64,000 nt of DNA, taken from assembly GCF_004104075.1 (NCBI RefSeq), contig NZ_QOVK01000001.1, positions 62,001 through 126,000 on the forward strand, given 5' to 3'. A model generated the notes under the pieces. The model saw only the letters and a list, made by a program, of their open reading frames with translations. It was not told where the DNA came from and did not search any database. The position numbers were made by a program, and so were the translations under genes. Of this stretch, positions 53,933-63,036 are shown in pieces. The first letter of the stretch is position 1, and each line of letters opens with the position of its first letter. The DNA is from Leeuwenhoekiella polynyae. Lineage in GTDB: Bacteria; Bacteroidota; Bacteroidia; Flavobacteriales; Flavobacteriaceae.

Positions 53933-55864
53933 ATGCAAGTAAAAATTAAAAGTTCAAATCTCATTGGTTACGAGCCGGCAGGTAAATTTGAAGAGACCCG
54001 CTTTGAGAAGATACACAACATCAGTTTTGAACAATCAACACAGGCTTCGGCTATTGTAGCTCAGGAGATCGCCGATTTGATCCGCAGTAAAGAGGCTGCA
54101 GGAGAAAAGTGCGTGCTGGGACTGGCAACGGGTTCTTCCCCCATTAATGTATATGCAGAACTGGTACGTATGCATAAGGAAGAAGGATTAAGTTTTAAAA
54201 ATGTGATCACCTTCAATCTGGATGAATACTGGCCGATGGAAAAATCAGACGTGCAGAGTTACCATTACTTTATGCACGAGCATTTATTCAACCACGTAGA
54301 TATTCCGGCAGATCAGGTAAACATACCTGATGGAACTGTAGCTCAGGAAGAAATCAAGCCGTTTTGTATCGCTTACGAAGCCAAAATTAAAGCAGCCGGC
54401 GGATTGGATTTTCAGTTGTTGGGAATCGGTCGTACCGGACACATCGGTTTTAATGAACCGGGTTCACACTTCAATTCCGGTACCCGTATGATTACTCTGG
54501 ATTACCTGACCCGCGCCGATGCAGCGGGATCATTTAGAGGGCTCTCTAATGTGCCTAAAAAGGCAATCACGATGGGGATCAATACGGTGTTGAACGCCAA
54601 CCGCATTGTGCTTTTAGGATGGGGTCAAAACAAAGCCGAAATTTTAAAAGAGACTATTGAAGGAGAGATATCTTCAATAGTTCCTGCAACTTATTTACAG
54701 GAGCATGAGAATACCACCTTTGTACTTGACGATGCAGCCGCATCTGAGCTTACACGTGTTAAAACACCCTGGCTGGTAGGTACTTGTGACTGGACCAAAG
54801 AATTGACTGCAAAGGCTGTTTTCTGGTTGTGCGAAAAGACCGGTAAGACCATTTTAAGCCTTACCGATAAAGATTATAATGACCACGGAATGTCTGACCT
54901 GCTTGCCTTGCAAGGTTCAGCTTACAATCTCAATATTGAGATGTTCAACAAATTGCAGCATACCATCACCGGATGGCCGGGAGGTAAACCCGGTGCTGAT
55001 GATACCAACAGACCCGAGCGTGCAGAACCTGCTAAAAAGCGGGTGATTATCTTCAGTCCGCATCCCGATGATGATGTGATCTCTATGGGAGGTACCTTTG
55101 ATCGACTTGTGGAACAAGGGCACGAAGTGCACATTGCTTATCAAACTTCAGGAAACATAGCTGTAAGCGACACCGAAGCCTTAAAGTTCGCTGAAGTTTC
55201 CGCATTAATGGGTAATAACGACTGCGAGCGCTTCAGTAAAATCGCCGAACAGATCAAGAACAAACAACGCAACGAGGTTGATCCGCTTGAAGTACGCCAG
55301 CTAAAAGGATTGATCAGACGCTGCGAATCTTTGGGTGCCACCCGTTTTGAAGGCGTTCCTGATGAGCAGGTACACTTTTTAGACCTTCCGTTTTACGAAA
55401 CCGGAGGGATCAAGAAAAACCCGATGTCTCAGGAAGATGTAGCGATTGTAAACGAACTTATTTCGACCGTAAAACCGCATCAGATTTACGCTGCCGGGGA
55501 TCTCGCCGATCCGCACGGAACCCACAAAGTATGCCTCAATATCATTTTTGAATCTCTGGCTCAACTTAAAAATGAGCCTTATATGAACGATTGCTGGGTA
55601 TGGCTGTACCGCGGCGCGTGGCACGAGTTTGAGATGCACGAGATCGAAATGGCCGTGCCTATGAGTCCGGACCAGGTTTTAAAGAAACGCCAGGCTATTT
55701 TTTACCACCAGTCTCAAAAAGACGGGGTGATGTTTCAGGGAGAAGATTTGAGAGAATTCTGGGTGCGTGCCGAAGATCGAAACAAAGAAACTGCTCAAAA
55801 ATATAGAGCTTTAGGTTTGGCAGAATATGCTGCGATGGAAGCTTTTATGCGCTATCATTTTTAA
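53933..55864 (+). CDS. nagB: Glucosamine-6-phosphate deaminase fused to a PIG-L/LmbE domain
   Basis: A 643-residue two-domain protein. Residues about 30-300 form a NagB deaminase (ATGSSPINVY, FNLDEYWPM with Asp97/Glu98, GIGRTGHIGFNEPG with His170). Residues about 372-610 form a PIG-L deacetylase-like domain whose metal motif is HPDDD (near 377) with a later HGTHKVC (near 527). This fusion is usual for Bacteroidota NagB. It makes fructose-6-phosphate plus ammonia; the PIG-L domain may deacetylate a GlcNAc-type compound, but its role is not proven. Confidence 0.95.
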   Translation: MQVKIKSSNLIGYEPAGKFEETRFEKIHNISFEQSTQASAIVAQEIADLIRSKEAAGEKCVLGLATGSSPINVYAELVRMHKEEGLSFKNVITFNLDEYWPMEKSDVQSYHYFMHEHLFNHVDIPADQVNIPDGTVAQEEIKPFCIAYEAKIKAAGGLDFQLLGIGRTGHIGFNEPGSHFNSGTRMITLDYLTRADAAGSFRGLSNVPKKAITMGINTVLNANRIVLLGWGQNKAEILKETIEGEISSIVPATYLQEHENTTFVLDDAAASELTRVKTPWLVGTCDWTKELTAKAVFWLCEKTGKTILSLTDKDYNDHGMSDLLALQGSAYNLNIEMFNKLQHTITGWPGGKPGADDTNRPERAEPAKKRVIIFSPHPDDDVISMGGTFDRLVEQGHEVHIAYQTSGNIAVSDTEALKFAEVSALMGNNDCERFSKIAEQIKNKQRNEVDPLEVRQLKGLIRRCESLGATRFEGVPDEQVHFLDLPFYETGGIKKNPMSQEDVAIVNELISTVKPHQIYAAGDLADPHGTHKVCLNIIFESLAQLKNEPYMNDCWVWLYRGAWHEFEMHEIEMAVPMSPDQVLKKRQAIFYHQSQKDGVMFQGEDLREFWVRAEDRNKETAQKYRALGLAEYAAMEAFMRYHF

Positions 55865-55922
55865 AAAGCATAGTTTCACAGGAATAGCAATCTCAATAAA
55901 ACAGTAATAATTCAAAATACGT

Positions 55923-57743
55923 ATGGTAGCTCTAGAAACACTTGATTATGCCATTATCATCGGCTTTTTTGCAATCACCTTGATCATTGGACTTTTGGTT
56001 GCAAAAAAATCGGGTAAGAGCTCCTCAGAATACTTTTTATCGGGCCGGAATATGCCTTGGTGGCTGTTAGGTATTTCGATGGTAGCTACCACCTTTTCTA
56101 CTGATACTCCAAACCTGGTAACCGATATTGTACGGAATCAGGGCGTAAGCGGTAACTGGGTATGGTGGGCGTTTTTGATCACCGGTTTGCTTACCGTTTT
56201 TGTCTACGCTAAACTCTGGAGGAAGTCTGAGGTTAATACCGATATTGAATTTTACGAATTGCGTTATGGCGGAAAACCTGCGAAGTTTTTACGTGGTTTT
56301 CGGGCTGTATATCTGGGTGTGATCTTTAATGTGCTTGCGATGAGCGCGGTGACTTTGGCAGCGATCAAGATCGGGCAGATTATGCTGGGATTAACACCCC
56401 TGGAAACCATAGGTTATGCCGGATTGGTAACCGTGATATTCAGTACCATTGGTGGATTTAAAGGCGTGGTGTATACCGATTTTATACTGTTTTTTGCAGC
56501 AATGGCCGGGGGTATCGGTGCAGCGTATTATTGTGTCAACCTTCCGGAAGTAGGCGGTATGACCGGACTGATGAATAGTCCGCAGGTTATAGATAAAATC
56601 AATATTTTGCCTGATTTTGATGATACCAGTACGTTGATAACCCTGCTGATTATTCCGCTTGCGGTACAATGGTGGAGCGCCTGGTATCCGGGAGCTGAGC
56701 CGGGTGGCGGTGGATATATCGCACAGCGTATGCTGGCTGCCAAAGATGAGAATCACGCCATAGGCGCCACCTTTTTCTTTAACGCATTACATTACGCATT
56801 ACGGCCGTGGCCGTGGATTTTAGTAGCCCTGGCTTCGCTGGTGGTTTACCCGGATATCGCCAGTATTCACGAAGCTTTTCCCAATATTGTAGAAAGTAAA
56901 TTAGGAGATGATTTAGCCTATTCAGCAATGCTGACTAAGCTACCAACGGGACTTTTGGGTCTGGTTATGGCCTCGCTTATCGCAGCCTATATGTCTACAA
57001 TTTCAACTCATTTAAACTGGGGATCTTCGTATGTGGTTAATGATTTTTATGCCCGTTATGTAAAGCCTAAAGCTTCGCAAAAAGAACTGGTTAATGTAGG
57101 ACGAATTTCAACGGTACTGTTGATGGTTATAAGTTCTGCCTTGGCACTGGTGCTTACTAATGCTTATCAGTTATTCAATATTATTTTGATGTTTGGTGCA
57201 GGAACGGGGCTTATTTTTATTTTGCGTTGGTTCTGGTGGCGAATCAATGCCTGGAGCGAGATTTCTGCGATGTTCTCTTCGGGAATTATTTCAATACTGT
57301 TCAACTTTACTTCTTTAGGTGTCATTCTTTTCGGTACAGCAGAAGCAGATGGTGTGTTACCTAATTGGTCAACATATCCTGTGATTGTATTACTTACTTC
57401 TATTGTTTGGCTTTCGGTTACCTTTTTGACCAAACCTGAAAAAGACAAGACTTTATTTGATTTTTACAAGCAAACACAACCCGGTGGTCCCGGTTGGTCG
57501 CGCATTCATACAAAAGCGCGTGCTGCGGGAGCTGCTTTGGTAACAACCAATCAAAAATGGTCTGTGCCGGCAGGAATACTGGCTACCCTTGTAGGTTGTG
57601 TTACAATATATGGTGCACTGTTCAGCACCGGATACTGGATCTATGGTTATTATACCAAAGCCAGCATCCTAACGCTACTCACGCTGATTGCAACTGTAGT
57701 TCTGGTGAAACTATGGCAGCGAATTAAAACGAGAGTTTTTTAG
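55923..57743 (+). CDS. Sodium:solute symporter (SSS family), copy 2
   Basis: A 606-residue inner-membrane symporter of about 14 helices with SSS motifs (SSSEYFLSGRNMPWWLLGIS, YAGLVTVIFSTIGGFKGVVY, AAYMSTISTHLNWGSSYVV). It is clearly distinct from copy 1 in length and sequence. It likely takes up GlcNAc or a GlcNAc-containing sugar. It follows the NagB fusion by 58 bp, so it is probably in the same operon. Confidence 0.92.
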   Translation: MVALETLDYAIIIGFFAITLIIGLLVAKKSGKSSSEYFLSGRNMPWWLLGISMVATTFSTDTPNLVTDIVRNQGVSGNWVWWAFLITGLLTVFVYAKLWRKSEVNTDIEFYELRYGGKPAKFLRGFRAVYLGVIFNVLAMSAVTLAAIKIGQIMLGLTPLETIGYAGLVTVIFSTIGGFKGVVYTDFILFFAAMAGGIGAAYYCVNLPEVGGMTGLMNSPQVIDKINILPDFDDTSTLITLLIIPLAVQWWSAWYPGAEPGGGGYIAQRMLAAKDENHAIGATFFFNALHYALRPWPWILVALASLVVYPDIASIHEAFPNIVESKLGDDLAYSAMLTKLPTGLLGLVMASLIAAYMSTISTHLNWGSSYVVNDFYARYVKPKASQKELVNVGRISTVLLMVISSALALVLTNAYQLFNIILMFGAGTGLIFILRWFWWRINAWSEISAMFSSGIISILFNFTSLGVILFGTAEADGVLPNWSTYPVIVLLTSIVWLSVTFLTKPEKDKTLFDFYKQTQPGGPGWSRIHTKARAAGAALVTTNQKWSVPAGILATLVGCVTIYGALFSTGYWIYGYYTKASILTLLTLIATVVLVKLWQRIKTRVF

Positions 57744-57775
57744 AAGTAAATGAATATAATATGCAGAGCTTTTAA

Positions 57776-58405
57776 ATGAATGCAATTATAAAAGAGGCGT
57801 GTGTAGAGTGTTTACAACAAGCTTTAAATGCAGAACGTCAGGGAGCGAACAGACTTGAACTGGTCACTTCGTATAGCGTTGGTGGTCTTACACCTGCAAA
57901 AGAACTGATAGAAGAGGTAGCTCAGGGTGTTTCTATACCAATACGGGTAATGATAAGACCACGCCCAGGAAATTTTTTGTACAATCAGGAGGAGCATATT
58001 CAAATGCTTAAAAGTATTGACATGTGTAAGAAACTTCCAGTTGAGGGTGTCGTTTTTGGAGTTTTAAAAGCTGATAATACCATGGATTTAAAAGCGATCT
58101 CAGAACTCTCGAAATATGCGTTTCCCTTAAAAGTTGTTATTCACAAAGCTATAGATCAAACACCAGATATTTTTGTTGCTCTTCATCAGCTTTTGAAAAT
58201 TAATGAGATTACTACAATACTTACTTCCGGGGGAAAAGCCAATGCCGAAGCGGGTTCAGCTACTTTAAAAGAAATGATAGGTATTGCCGGAGCTAAAATT
58301 CAAATCATGGCACAAGGTGATATTTCACCATCTAATTTTGAGAAACTTCACAAAGAAATTTCCGCGACTGCGTACCACGGAAAGTATATCGTGGGGGAGG
58401 TTTAA
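57776..58405 (+). CDS. cutC: CutC family protein
   Basis: A 209-residue TIM-barrel protein of the CutC family (ACVECLQQALNAERQGANRL, RVMIRPRPGNFLYNQEE, VIHKAIDQTPD, ILTSGGKANAEAG). CutC was named for copper homeostasis but its biochemical role is uncertain, and it often lies in GlcNAc or sugar-use loci of Bacteroidota. It starts 32 bp after the symporter stop. It is a little shorter than usual (about 230-240). Confidence 0.9.
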   Translation: MNAIIKEACVECLQQALNAERQGANRLELVTSYSVGGLTPAKELIEEVAQGVSIPIRVMIRPRPGNFLYNQEEHIQMLKSIDMCKKLPVEGVVFGVLKADNTMDLKAISELSKYAFPLKVVIHKAIDQTPDIFVALHQLLKINEITTILTSGGKANAEAGSATLKEMIGIAGAKIQIMAQGDISPSNFEKLHKEISATAYHGKYIVGEV

Positions 58406-58682
58406 TAATATAAAAATTAATATGATTTTATAAGCGTGAGGCGTGGCTAATGACATATACTAAAAATCATATAATTTGCTATTACCGTTTTATTATAAAA
58501 GGATTTGATTAATTCAATACGGCAAAGAAAGAAAAAACTCTTTTTTGTGACAAACGCACTGCTTTGATTGGGATAAGCGTGTTTTTAGAAAATTAGAACT
58601 TTTAAATGGGTAATCCATTAATTTAAAATTCTATATCGATGGAATATTGATTCATTATTTTACCTAAGCTCCCCTAACCATT
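58406..58682. other. Non-coding border between GlcNAc locus and mobile element
   Basis: This region has no gene. The similarity to the remnant at 38.46 kb starts near 58620, so the left end of the integrated element lies between 58405 and about 58620. No tRNA is seen next to it and no att repeat could be identified from one end alone. Confidence 0.45.
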
Positions 58683-58737
58683 ATTTTTTCTTTCGAAAAG
58701 GCCTTCACAAAATACAGGTTTTTTTGAAAGAAAAAAT
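58683..58737. repeat. Long hairpin, copy 2
   Basis: A 22-bp stem with three G-U pairs (58683-58704 with 58716-58737) and an 11-nt loop. The stem sequence equals that of copy 1 at 38524; the loop does not. It lies just downstream of the small membrane protein gene near the element's left end. Confidence 0.85.
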
Positions 58738-58755
58738 TAATTCTACTTTTTCCAA

Positions 58756-59070
58756 TTAGCGCAGCAGGAGATAGATAATGGCGAGTGCTTGTGAAAGAAA
58801 AAGAAGCAGGGCTAAGATGACAAGCCAATTTGGGATCATTCGCGTATTCTTGATCTTCCTCAGTAGCTCCTTGCGATTTTCCTGCTGTGTGGTTTGATCC
58901 ATCTCCAGCTTTCTAAGGTACGCATTGATCATCTTTTCAACTTGGTTGCTATCTGCTTTTATGGAGGTACTCTTAAGATTTTTTTCAATCCGTTCTAAGC
59001 GATTGACCTCTTGTTTGAACGAATGCAACTCTTCAACCAGTAGTTCTGATAGGTGTTCTAGTTTAGTCAT
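58756..59070 (-). CDS. Small coiled-coil membrane protein next to the relaxase
   Basis: A 104-residue protein with a coiled-coil N-terminal region (about 1-75, LLVEELHSFKQEVNRLERIE) and a C-terminal membrane helix (LVILALLLFLSQALAIIYLL). Its start overlaps the relaxase stop by 4 bp (ATGA). It is paralogous to the protein at 38597. It may anchor the relaxosome to the membrane; this is an inference from position only. Confidence 0.8.
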   Translation of the reverse strand: MTKLEHLSELLVEELHSFKQEVNRLERIEKNLKSTSIKADSNQVEKMINAYLRKLEMDQTTQQENRKELLRKIKNTRMIPNWLVILALLLFLSQALAIIYLLLR

Positions 59071-59891
59071 ATTCCAATTCCTTTATCGATTACAATTTTT
59101 AATAATTTTTGAGCAACAGCTTTAGCCAGGCTCGGTGCAATAGGAATGCTTCCTCCAGATAACACCACACGTTTGGCGTGCTTAATGGATTTAAGCAAAT
59201 TACTAGCCGACATCGACCGATGCACTTCACTACCTTTTATGTTTTGACCTTTGTATTCAAAGCGAAAACCTTGAAGTTGTTTGGATTTATTGATTACGGG
59301 AACCACCGTGATATGCTGCTTTTGCATGCGATTGATGTATGTCTGAAGATCTTTAGTAGATCCTTGAATAGCCTGCTGATGCGCCTTGTGGATTTCACCA
59401 CGCGTCTGTGCTAAGGCTTTATTTTTTTCAAGCTGAACGTCTTGTACGGTTTGGATGCCCATTTGCTTTGCAGTCCGCTCAGCAGCCCACTGACTTTGCT
59501 TTCCGATAAAACTATCCGTATAAGCCTTACCATTTAGATCGATACGATTCACATAGAGATGCACATGGGTATGTGCTTTGTCCCTATTTACATTCGCGAC
59601 TGCCTGGCGCTCTTGTAATTTCATATGTTGAATAAAAGCTCTAGTGAGTTTCCCTAAATCCTCGGTGTTCATTTGAGCTCCATCGTTTACCGTTGGACTT
59701 AGAACAAAACTCAACGTATTGCGCTCACAATTTTGATTTAGCGCTTGCACGGCTTTAAATTCTTGGATGATTTCTTCTGCAGTATCGCCTACCACCAGAT
59801 CGCTATATACCAGCTCAGCTCGTTTGTCTGGATCATTACCGTAACGTAATGCGCAAAGGGTACTGGATATAGAACTGCCTTTGCCAATCAT
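59067..59891 (-). CDS. HUH relaxase (MobA/BmgA-type)
   Basis: A 274-residue relaxase that would nick the element at oriT. The metal-binding triad His107-His109-His111 is in AHTHVHLYVNRI. The N-terminus MIGKGSSISSTLCALRYG and the central NRDKAH motif fit the Bacteroidota BmgA-like branch of the MobP group. The C-terminus (SIPIAPSLAKAVAQKLLKIV) is shared with the remnant at 38908. The start overlaps the mobC-like gene by 4 bp. Confidence 0.92.
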   Translation of the reverse strand: MIGKGSSISSTLCALRYGNDPDKRAELVYSDLVVGDTAEEIIQEFKAVQALNQNCERNTLSFVLSPTVNDGAQMNTEDLGKLTRAFIQHMKLQERQAVANVNRDKAHTHVHLYVNRIDLNGKAYTDSFIGKQSQWAAERTAKQMGIQTVQDVQLEKNKALAQTRGEIHKAHQQAIQGSTKDLQTYINRMQKQHITVVPVINKSKQLQGFRFEYKGQNIKGSEVHRSMSASNLLKSIKHAKRVVLSGGSIPIAPSLAKAVAQKLLKIVIDKGIGI

Positions 59892-60211
59892 TTGAGTATG
59901 GTTTTTAAATGTTTCTTGATTTCTTTAGCCACTAAAATCACTTCTTCACTGAGCTTTGGATTTCCTTTTTTGTACATATTCCCAATGCGTTTAAAATTGT
60001 TGTGATACTTCACCAACATTTTATAGGTATTGATATGTTCTTCATTCATCCGCTCGGTAATCTGTTGTTCCATTAAGCTGTTTCTGCAAAATGCACTTAA
60101 GGAAACACCTGCAGCTTTAGCTTTGACTTGCAGCAATTTTTTCTCATAAACGCTGCATCTGAATTTGATAAGTGCTCGTTTCATCGTATTTGTTTTTTTC
60201 TTTGCAACCAT
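59888..60211 (-). CDS. MobC-like mobilization accessory protein
   Basis: A 107-residue basic protein with a ribbon-helix-helix-like N-terminal part (MKRALIKFRCSVYEKKLLQV, AGVSLSAFCRNSLM) and a helical C-terminal part (GNMYKKGNPKLSEEVILVAK). It would bind DNA at oriT and help the relaxase. ATG 60211 is chosen; ATG 60184 is also possible. The candidate oriT lies 8 bp upstream. Confidence 0.85.
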   Translation of the reverse strand: MVAKKKTNTMKRALIKFRCSVYEKKLLQVKAKAAGVSLSAFCRNSLMEQQITERMNEEHINTYKMLVKYHNNFKRIGNMYKKGNPKLSEEVILVAKEIKKHLKTILK

Positions 60212-60218
60212 CGGACGC

Positions 60219-60259
60219 AAAGCAAGATTGTGCCACAGCCACACATCTTGCCCTGCTTT
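60219..60259. other. Candidate origin of transfer (oriT)
   Basis: GCAAGAT (60222-60228) and ATCTTGC (60245-60251) form an inverted repeat, extended by GTG/CAC inside and AAAGC/GCTTT outside, directly upstream of mobC. Inverted repeats in this position are typical of oriT; the nick site is not assigned. Confidence 0.5.
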
Positions 60260-60272
60260 CCAGAAATCAGTT

Positions 60273-61127
60273 TCAATTCGTTTTCATTAGCCAGGCATTA
60301 AGATCTTTTTCAGCAGTATAGAGCTCAGATTTATCAATACACTTAGAAGTTTCATTCAAGAAGTATATTGTGGTTTTTCTTCCGGCTTCATCCTGATCTA
60401 AATAGAGTTCAACAATTTTATAATAATCAAAGTAGGGGAGTGCTTTATCTGCAAAAGCAACAGAGTTTAAAATCAGAAAATCAGCCTCTCGTTTTAAATT
60501 TGGACAGATTGTAATCAGCGATAACAGATCAAACATACCCTCTAAGACGATCAAGTTTTGAGACCCATTAGTGATCCATTTCAAATCCTTTGGTGAGCTA
60601 GAGGATTTAAAATATTTGTTTCTAAGTTCCCATCCTCCGGAATTATTTTTCAGACCAATAGAAAAACCATATTTCTTCTTTATTGTATAATGCACTTCTC
60701 TGCAAAACCACATCGCTACAACCGGATTAATTTTTCGATTCTTCAGATAGGCTAATAATGCCGGATGTTGAATCGGTTTTACATCTCTGATTACAATTCC
60801 AGACTCTTTAACCTTCGTTTGTTGTGGTTTTGGAAGCGCATAGTTGTCGGTATAGACTTGAGCTAAAATTGCTAAAGCTTCACGTACGGCTATATTGTGA
60901 AGTTCACAGATAAGATCGATGCAGTTGCCTCCTTTTCCTAGTCCGTGATCGTACCAGCAGTTTAAAGTTTTAGAAACTTTAAAGGATGCTTGGGTTTCTG
61001 ACCGTAGGGGACTCAGAAACCAAGCTTCCTTTTCCGAATTGCGAGTGGGAAGGTGTCCTAAAAATTCCAGCGCCTTCACGATGGAAATTTTTCGGGCATT
61101 TTCACACGATAATTTTTCTTTTTTCAT
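60273..61127 (-). CDS. CHC2 zinc-finger/toprim primase-like protein
   Basis: A 284-residue protein: an N-terminal CHC2-like region (LSCENARKISIVKALEFLGH, with FKVSKTLNCWYDHGLGKGGN typical of this family) and a toprim-like domain (LIVLEGMFDLLSL, then VELYLDQDEAGRKTTIYFL). It would make primers for replication of the excised element. ATG 61127 is chosen because the longer frame begins at a TTG. Confidence 0.88.
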   Translation of the reverse strand: MKKEKLSCENARKISIVKALEFLGHLPTRNSEKEAWFLSPLRSETQASFKVSKTLNCWYDHGLGKGGNCIDLICELHNIAVREALAILAQVYTDNYALPKPQQTKVKESGIVIRDVKPIQHPALLAYLKNRKINPVVAMWFCREVHYTIKKKYGFSIGLKNNSGGWELRNKYFKSSSSPKDLKWITNGSQNLIVLEGMFDLLSLITICPNLKREADFLILNSVAFADKALPYFDYYKIVELYLDQDEAGRKTTIYFLNETSKCIDKSELYTAEKDLNAWLMKTN

Positions 61128-61154
61128 CTGTAAATAGTTTAAAAATCCCAAAAC

Positions 61155-61326
61155 ATCCTACCATCTTACCCATCCCAGTAAACACGGGGCTTGGTGGCCT
61201 GGGTAGGTTGTTTTTTATCTTACCCATCCTACCAAAAATTTGTGGTAAGATGATTTATTATGATCCTACCACAAATGAGACTACTGTTTATAAGTTCTCA
61301 GAAGATTTGTGGTAGAATGGTAAGAG
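61155..61326. repeat. Iteron-like array of ATCYTACC motifs
   Basis: ATCCTACC or ATCTTACC occurs at 61155, 61163, 61217, 61226 and 61263, and in inverted orientation at 61244 (GGTAAGAT) and 61311 (GGTAGAAT), with a near copy at 61319. The copies at 61263 and 61305 form a 14-bp inverted repeat. The array lies in the gap between the VapE-like and primase genes and looks like an origin of replication or a protein-binding control region. Confidence 0.65.
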
Positions 61327-61347
61327 GTTTTACTCTTTTTTCTTTCA

Positions 61348-62526
61348 TCAGCCTAGTTCATAAGGTGATTCTGTGAACTTTCGTTTTGCTAAATAGCCGT
61401 AAATCCTGCGTTGGGGGTGTTTGATCTTTTGAAAACTAAAGCCTGAGAGGGCGCGTCCCAGATTGATCTGACTGATGCGGATGTTCAAACAATTTAGACT
61501 CACCATGATGTCTGTGGCCGTTACAAAATCTTTTTCGTGGGTAGACTTTTCATAGTACTTCGCAATGAGTTCCTGTTCAGTAGTCATTTTAGTATACTTC
61601 TGATTGCGCTCCTCATTCTCATTCACATCCTTGACGGTGAGCTCAGGATTAAAATCAGGATCTTTATAAGCCAAATGATAAGCCTGGCTCCAGACGTCAG
61701 CAATAGCAACTTCCTTTTTATAGTTGAAGTCTATAGGACCCATCAGCTCAAAGCACAGCCAGCGTACCGAACCGGTTTCATCATTTAAAAAGGAAGACAT
61801 ATTGGTCGAACCCATAAAGGAGCAAATTCTTGGAAGTATCGTATTCTTCCGGTCATAAGGCAAACGCTCGTTGATAAAGGTCTTTGAGAAAAAAGTTTTG
61901 AGGGCATTCACATCATTCTTAGAAAGTACTGCCAGTTCGTCGAGATTATACAGGAAGTTTTGGCATAGTTGAATTCGGGCATCTTTATCGCTATTGATAT
62001 CTTCCGCCATATATTCTGCTAATTCGGGTGGGCAGAGATAGCGGCACCAGGTGGACTTGCCCGAACTCTGACCACTATGGCTGATAATTAGCGCCTGCTT
62101 GTTGAAATAAGCAGGCTCCAGAGCGCATTTGATAGCTCTAACCAGCCATTTCTTAAAATGATATACAAATACTTCATATTCATAAAGCGGAACGAAAGAA
62201 GCTAGTTTTTCAATATAATCTTTACCATCCCAAGTCTTCAGAGAGTCGAAGTATTCTCGAATTGGATTGTATTTATGGATCAGTTCTGACTTGATTAGAA
62301 TCTCTAATTTAGAAGTACTGATATCAATTCCGGCTTTGGTCAGTTCAATAATCAACGAATTCAGGTTCAAGTAGCACCATTGACGCTTTCCTTTTAGAGA
62401 TATCTGAAAGTCGTGTGATATTTCATTGTAGAGAATATCATACTTCTCAAATAAGTATTCAATGGTGTAATCGTAAACAGTTTTCTTTTTAGGATCTGCT
62501 ACATGATAGAGTTTATTAGTTTCCAT
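61348..62526 (-). CDS. VapE-like P-loop helicase domain protein
   Basis: A 392-residue protein of the virulence-associated E family: the N-terminal 100 residues are unassigned, then Walker A GQSSGKST (152-159), Walker B FLYNLDEL (191-198, NLDE) and an arginine region VRWLCFEL. Such proteins act as replicative helicases of phages, satellites and integrative elements. It sits between the HTH protein and the primase gene and probably works with that primase. Confidence 0.92.
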   Translation of the reverse strand: METNKLYHVADPKKKTVYDYTIEYLFEKYDILYNEISHDFQISLKGKRQWCYLNLNSLIIELTKAGIDISTSKLEILIKSELIHKYNPIREYFDSLKTWDGKDYIEKLASFVPLYEYEVFVYHFKKWLVRAIKCALEPAYFNKQALIISHSGQSSGKSTWCRYLCPPELAEYMAEDINSDKDARIQLCQNFLYNLDELAVLSKNDVNALKTFFSKTFINERLPYDRKNTILPRICSFMGSTNMSSFLNDETGSVRWLCFELMGPIDFNYKKEVAIADVWSQAYHLAYKDPDFNPELTVKDVNENEERNQKYTKMTTEQELIAKYYEKSTHEKDFVTATDIMVSLNCLNIRISQINLGRALSGFSFQKIKHPQRRIYGYLAKRKFTESPYELG

Positions 62527-62544
62527 AGCTTTAGTTTTATAGGT

Positions 62545-62832
62545 CTATGAAATTTTTGATCCTTTTGAATGGCACTTTACTGATTCTCCTGAATCGACCT
62601 CTGAAAACATTTTGTTTTGTAGCAACCACTGCTCAAGTTCTTCCCGCTCAAAATAAATTAGTTTACCATTAGGTTTACTATGGGGTATAGTACCGGTAGA
62701 GGTTAATTTATAAAGATAGCTTCTAGATATTCCTGCATAGTCGCAAGCTTCCTCTAGGGTAAGTACTTTCTTATTGGCAAGTAAAAGCGATTCGATTCGC
62801 TCAAGTCTTTCGTCTAATTTAAGTATGTTCAT
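62545..62832 (-). CDS. Helix-turn-helix (excisionase-like) protein
   Basis: A 95-residue protein with a MerR/Xis-type HTH (about 20-70, EEACDYAGISRSYLYKLTST, GKLIYFEREELEQWL). It probably controls excision or element gene expression. A perfect 16-bp palindrome lies 27 bp upstream of its start. Confidence 0.9.
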   Translation of the reverse strand: MNILKLDERLERIESLLLANKKVLTLEEACDYAGISRSYLYKLTSTGTIPHSKPNGKLIYFEREELEQWLLQNKMFSEVDSGESVKCHSKGSKIS

Positions 62833-62858
62833 TGTATTCTTTTTTAATGTGAATAGTG

Positions 62859-62874
62859 AACAAAGCGCTTTGTT
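62859..62874. promoter_or_regulatory. Perfect 16-bp palindrome upstream of the HTH gene
   Basis: AACAAAGCGCTTTGTT is a perfect palindrome 27 bp upstream of the excisionase-like start, an expected place for an operator bound by this protein or a regulator of the element. Confidence 0.7.
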
Positions 62875-63036
62875 TGATTAAGTAGAATTCTTGAATTAAA
62901 AGTAAAAAAGTGAAAGTTTAAACACCCTTTTTTGAGAGAAGAGTTATTTACAAATAGCTTGTAATTAGCCCCTCATATTGTTTGCATTTATCTGATAAAG
63001 ATTGAATTCATTTGTTATTAAATATTATCCAATACG
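62875..63036. other. AT-rich intergenic region
   Basis: Apart from a short frame at 63037-63117, no gene is seen between the HTH and integrase genes. Confidence 0.4.
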
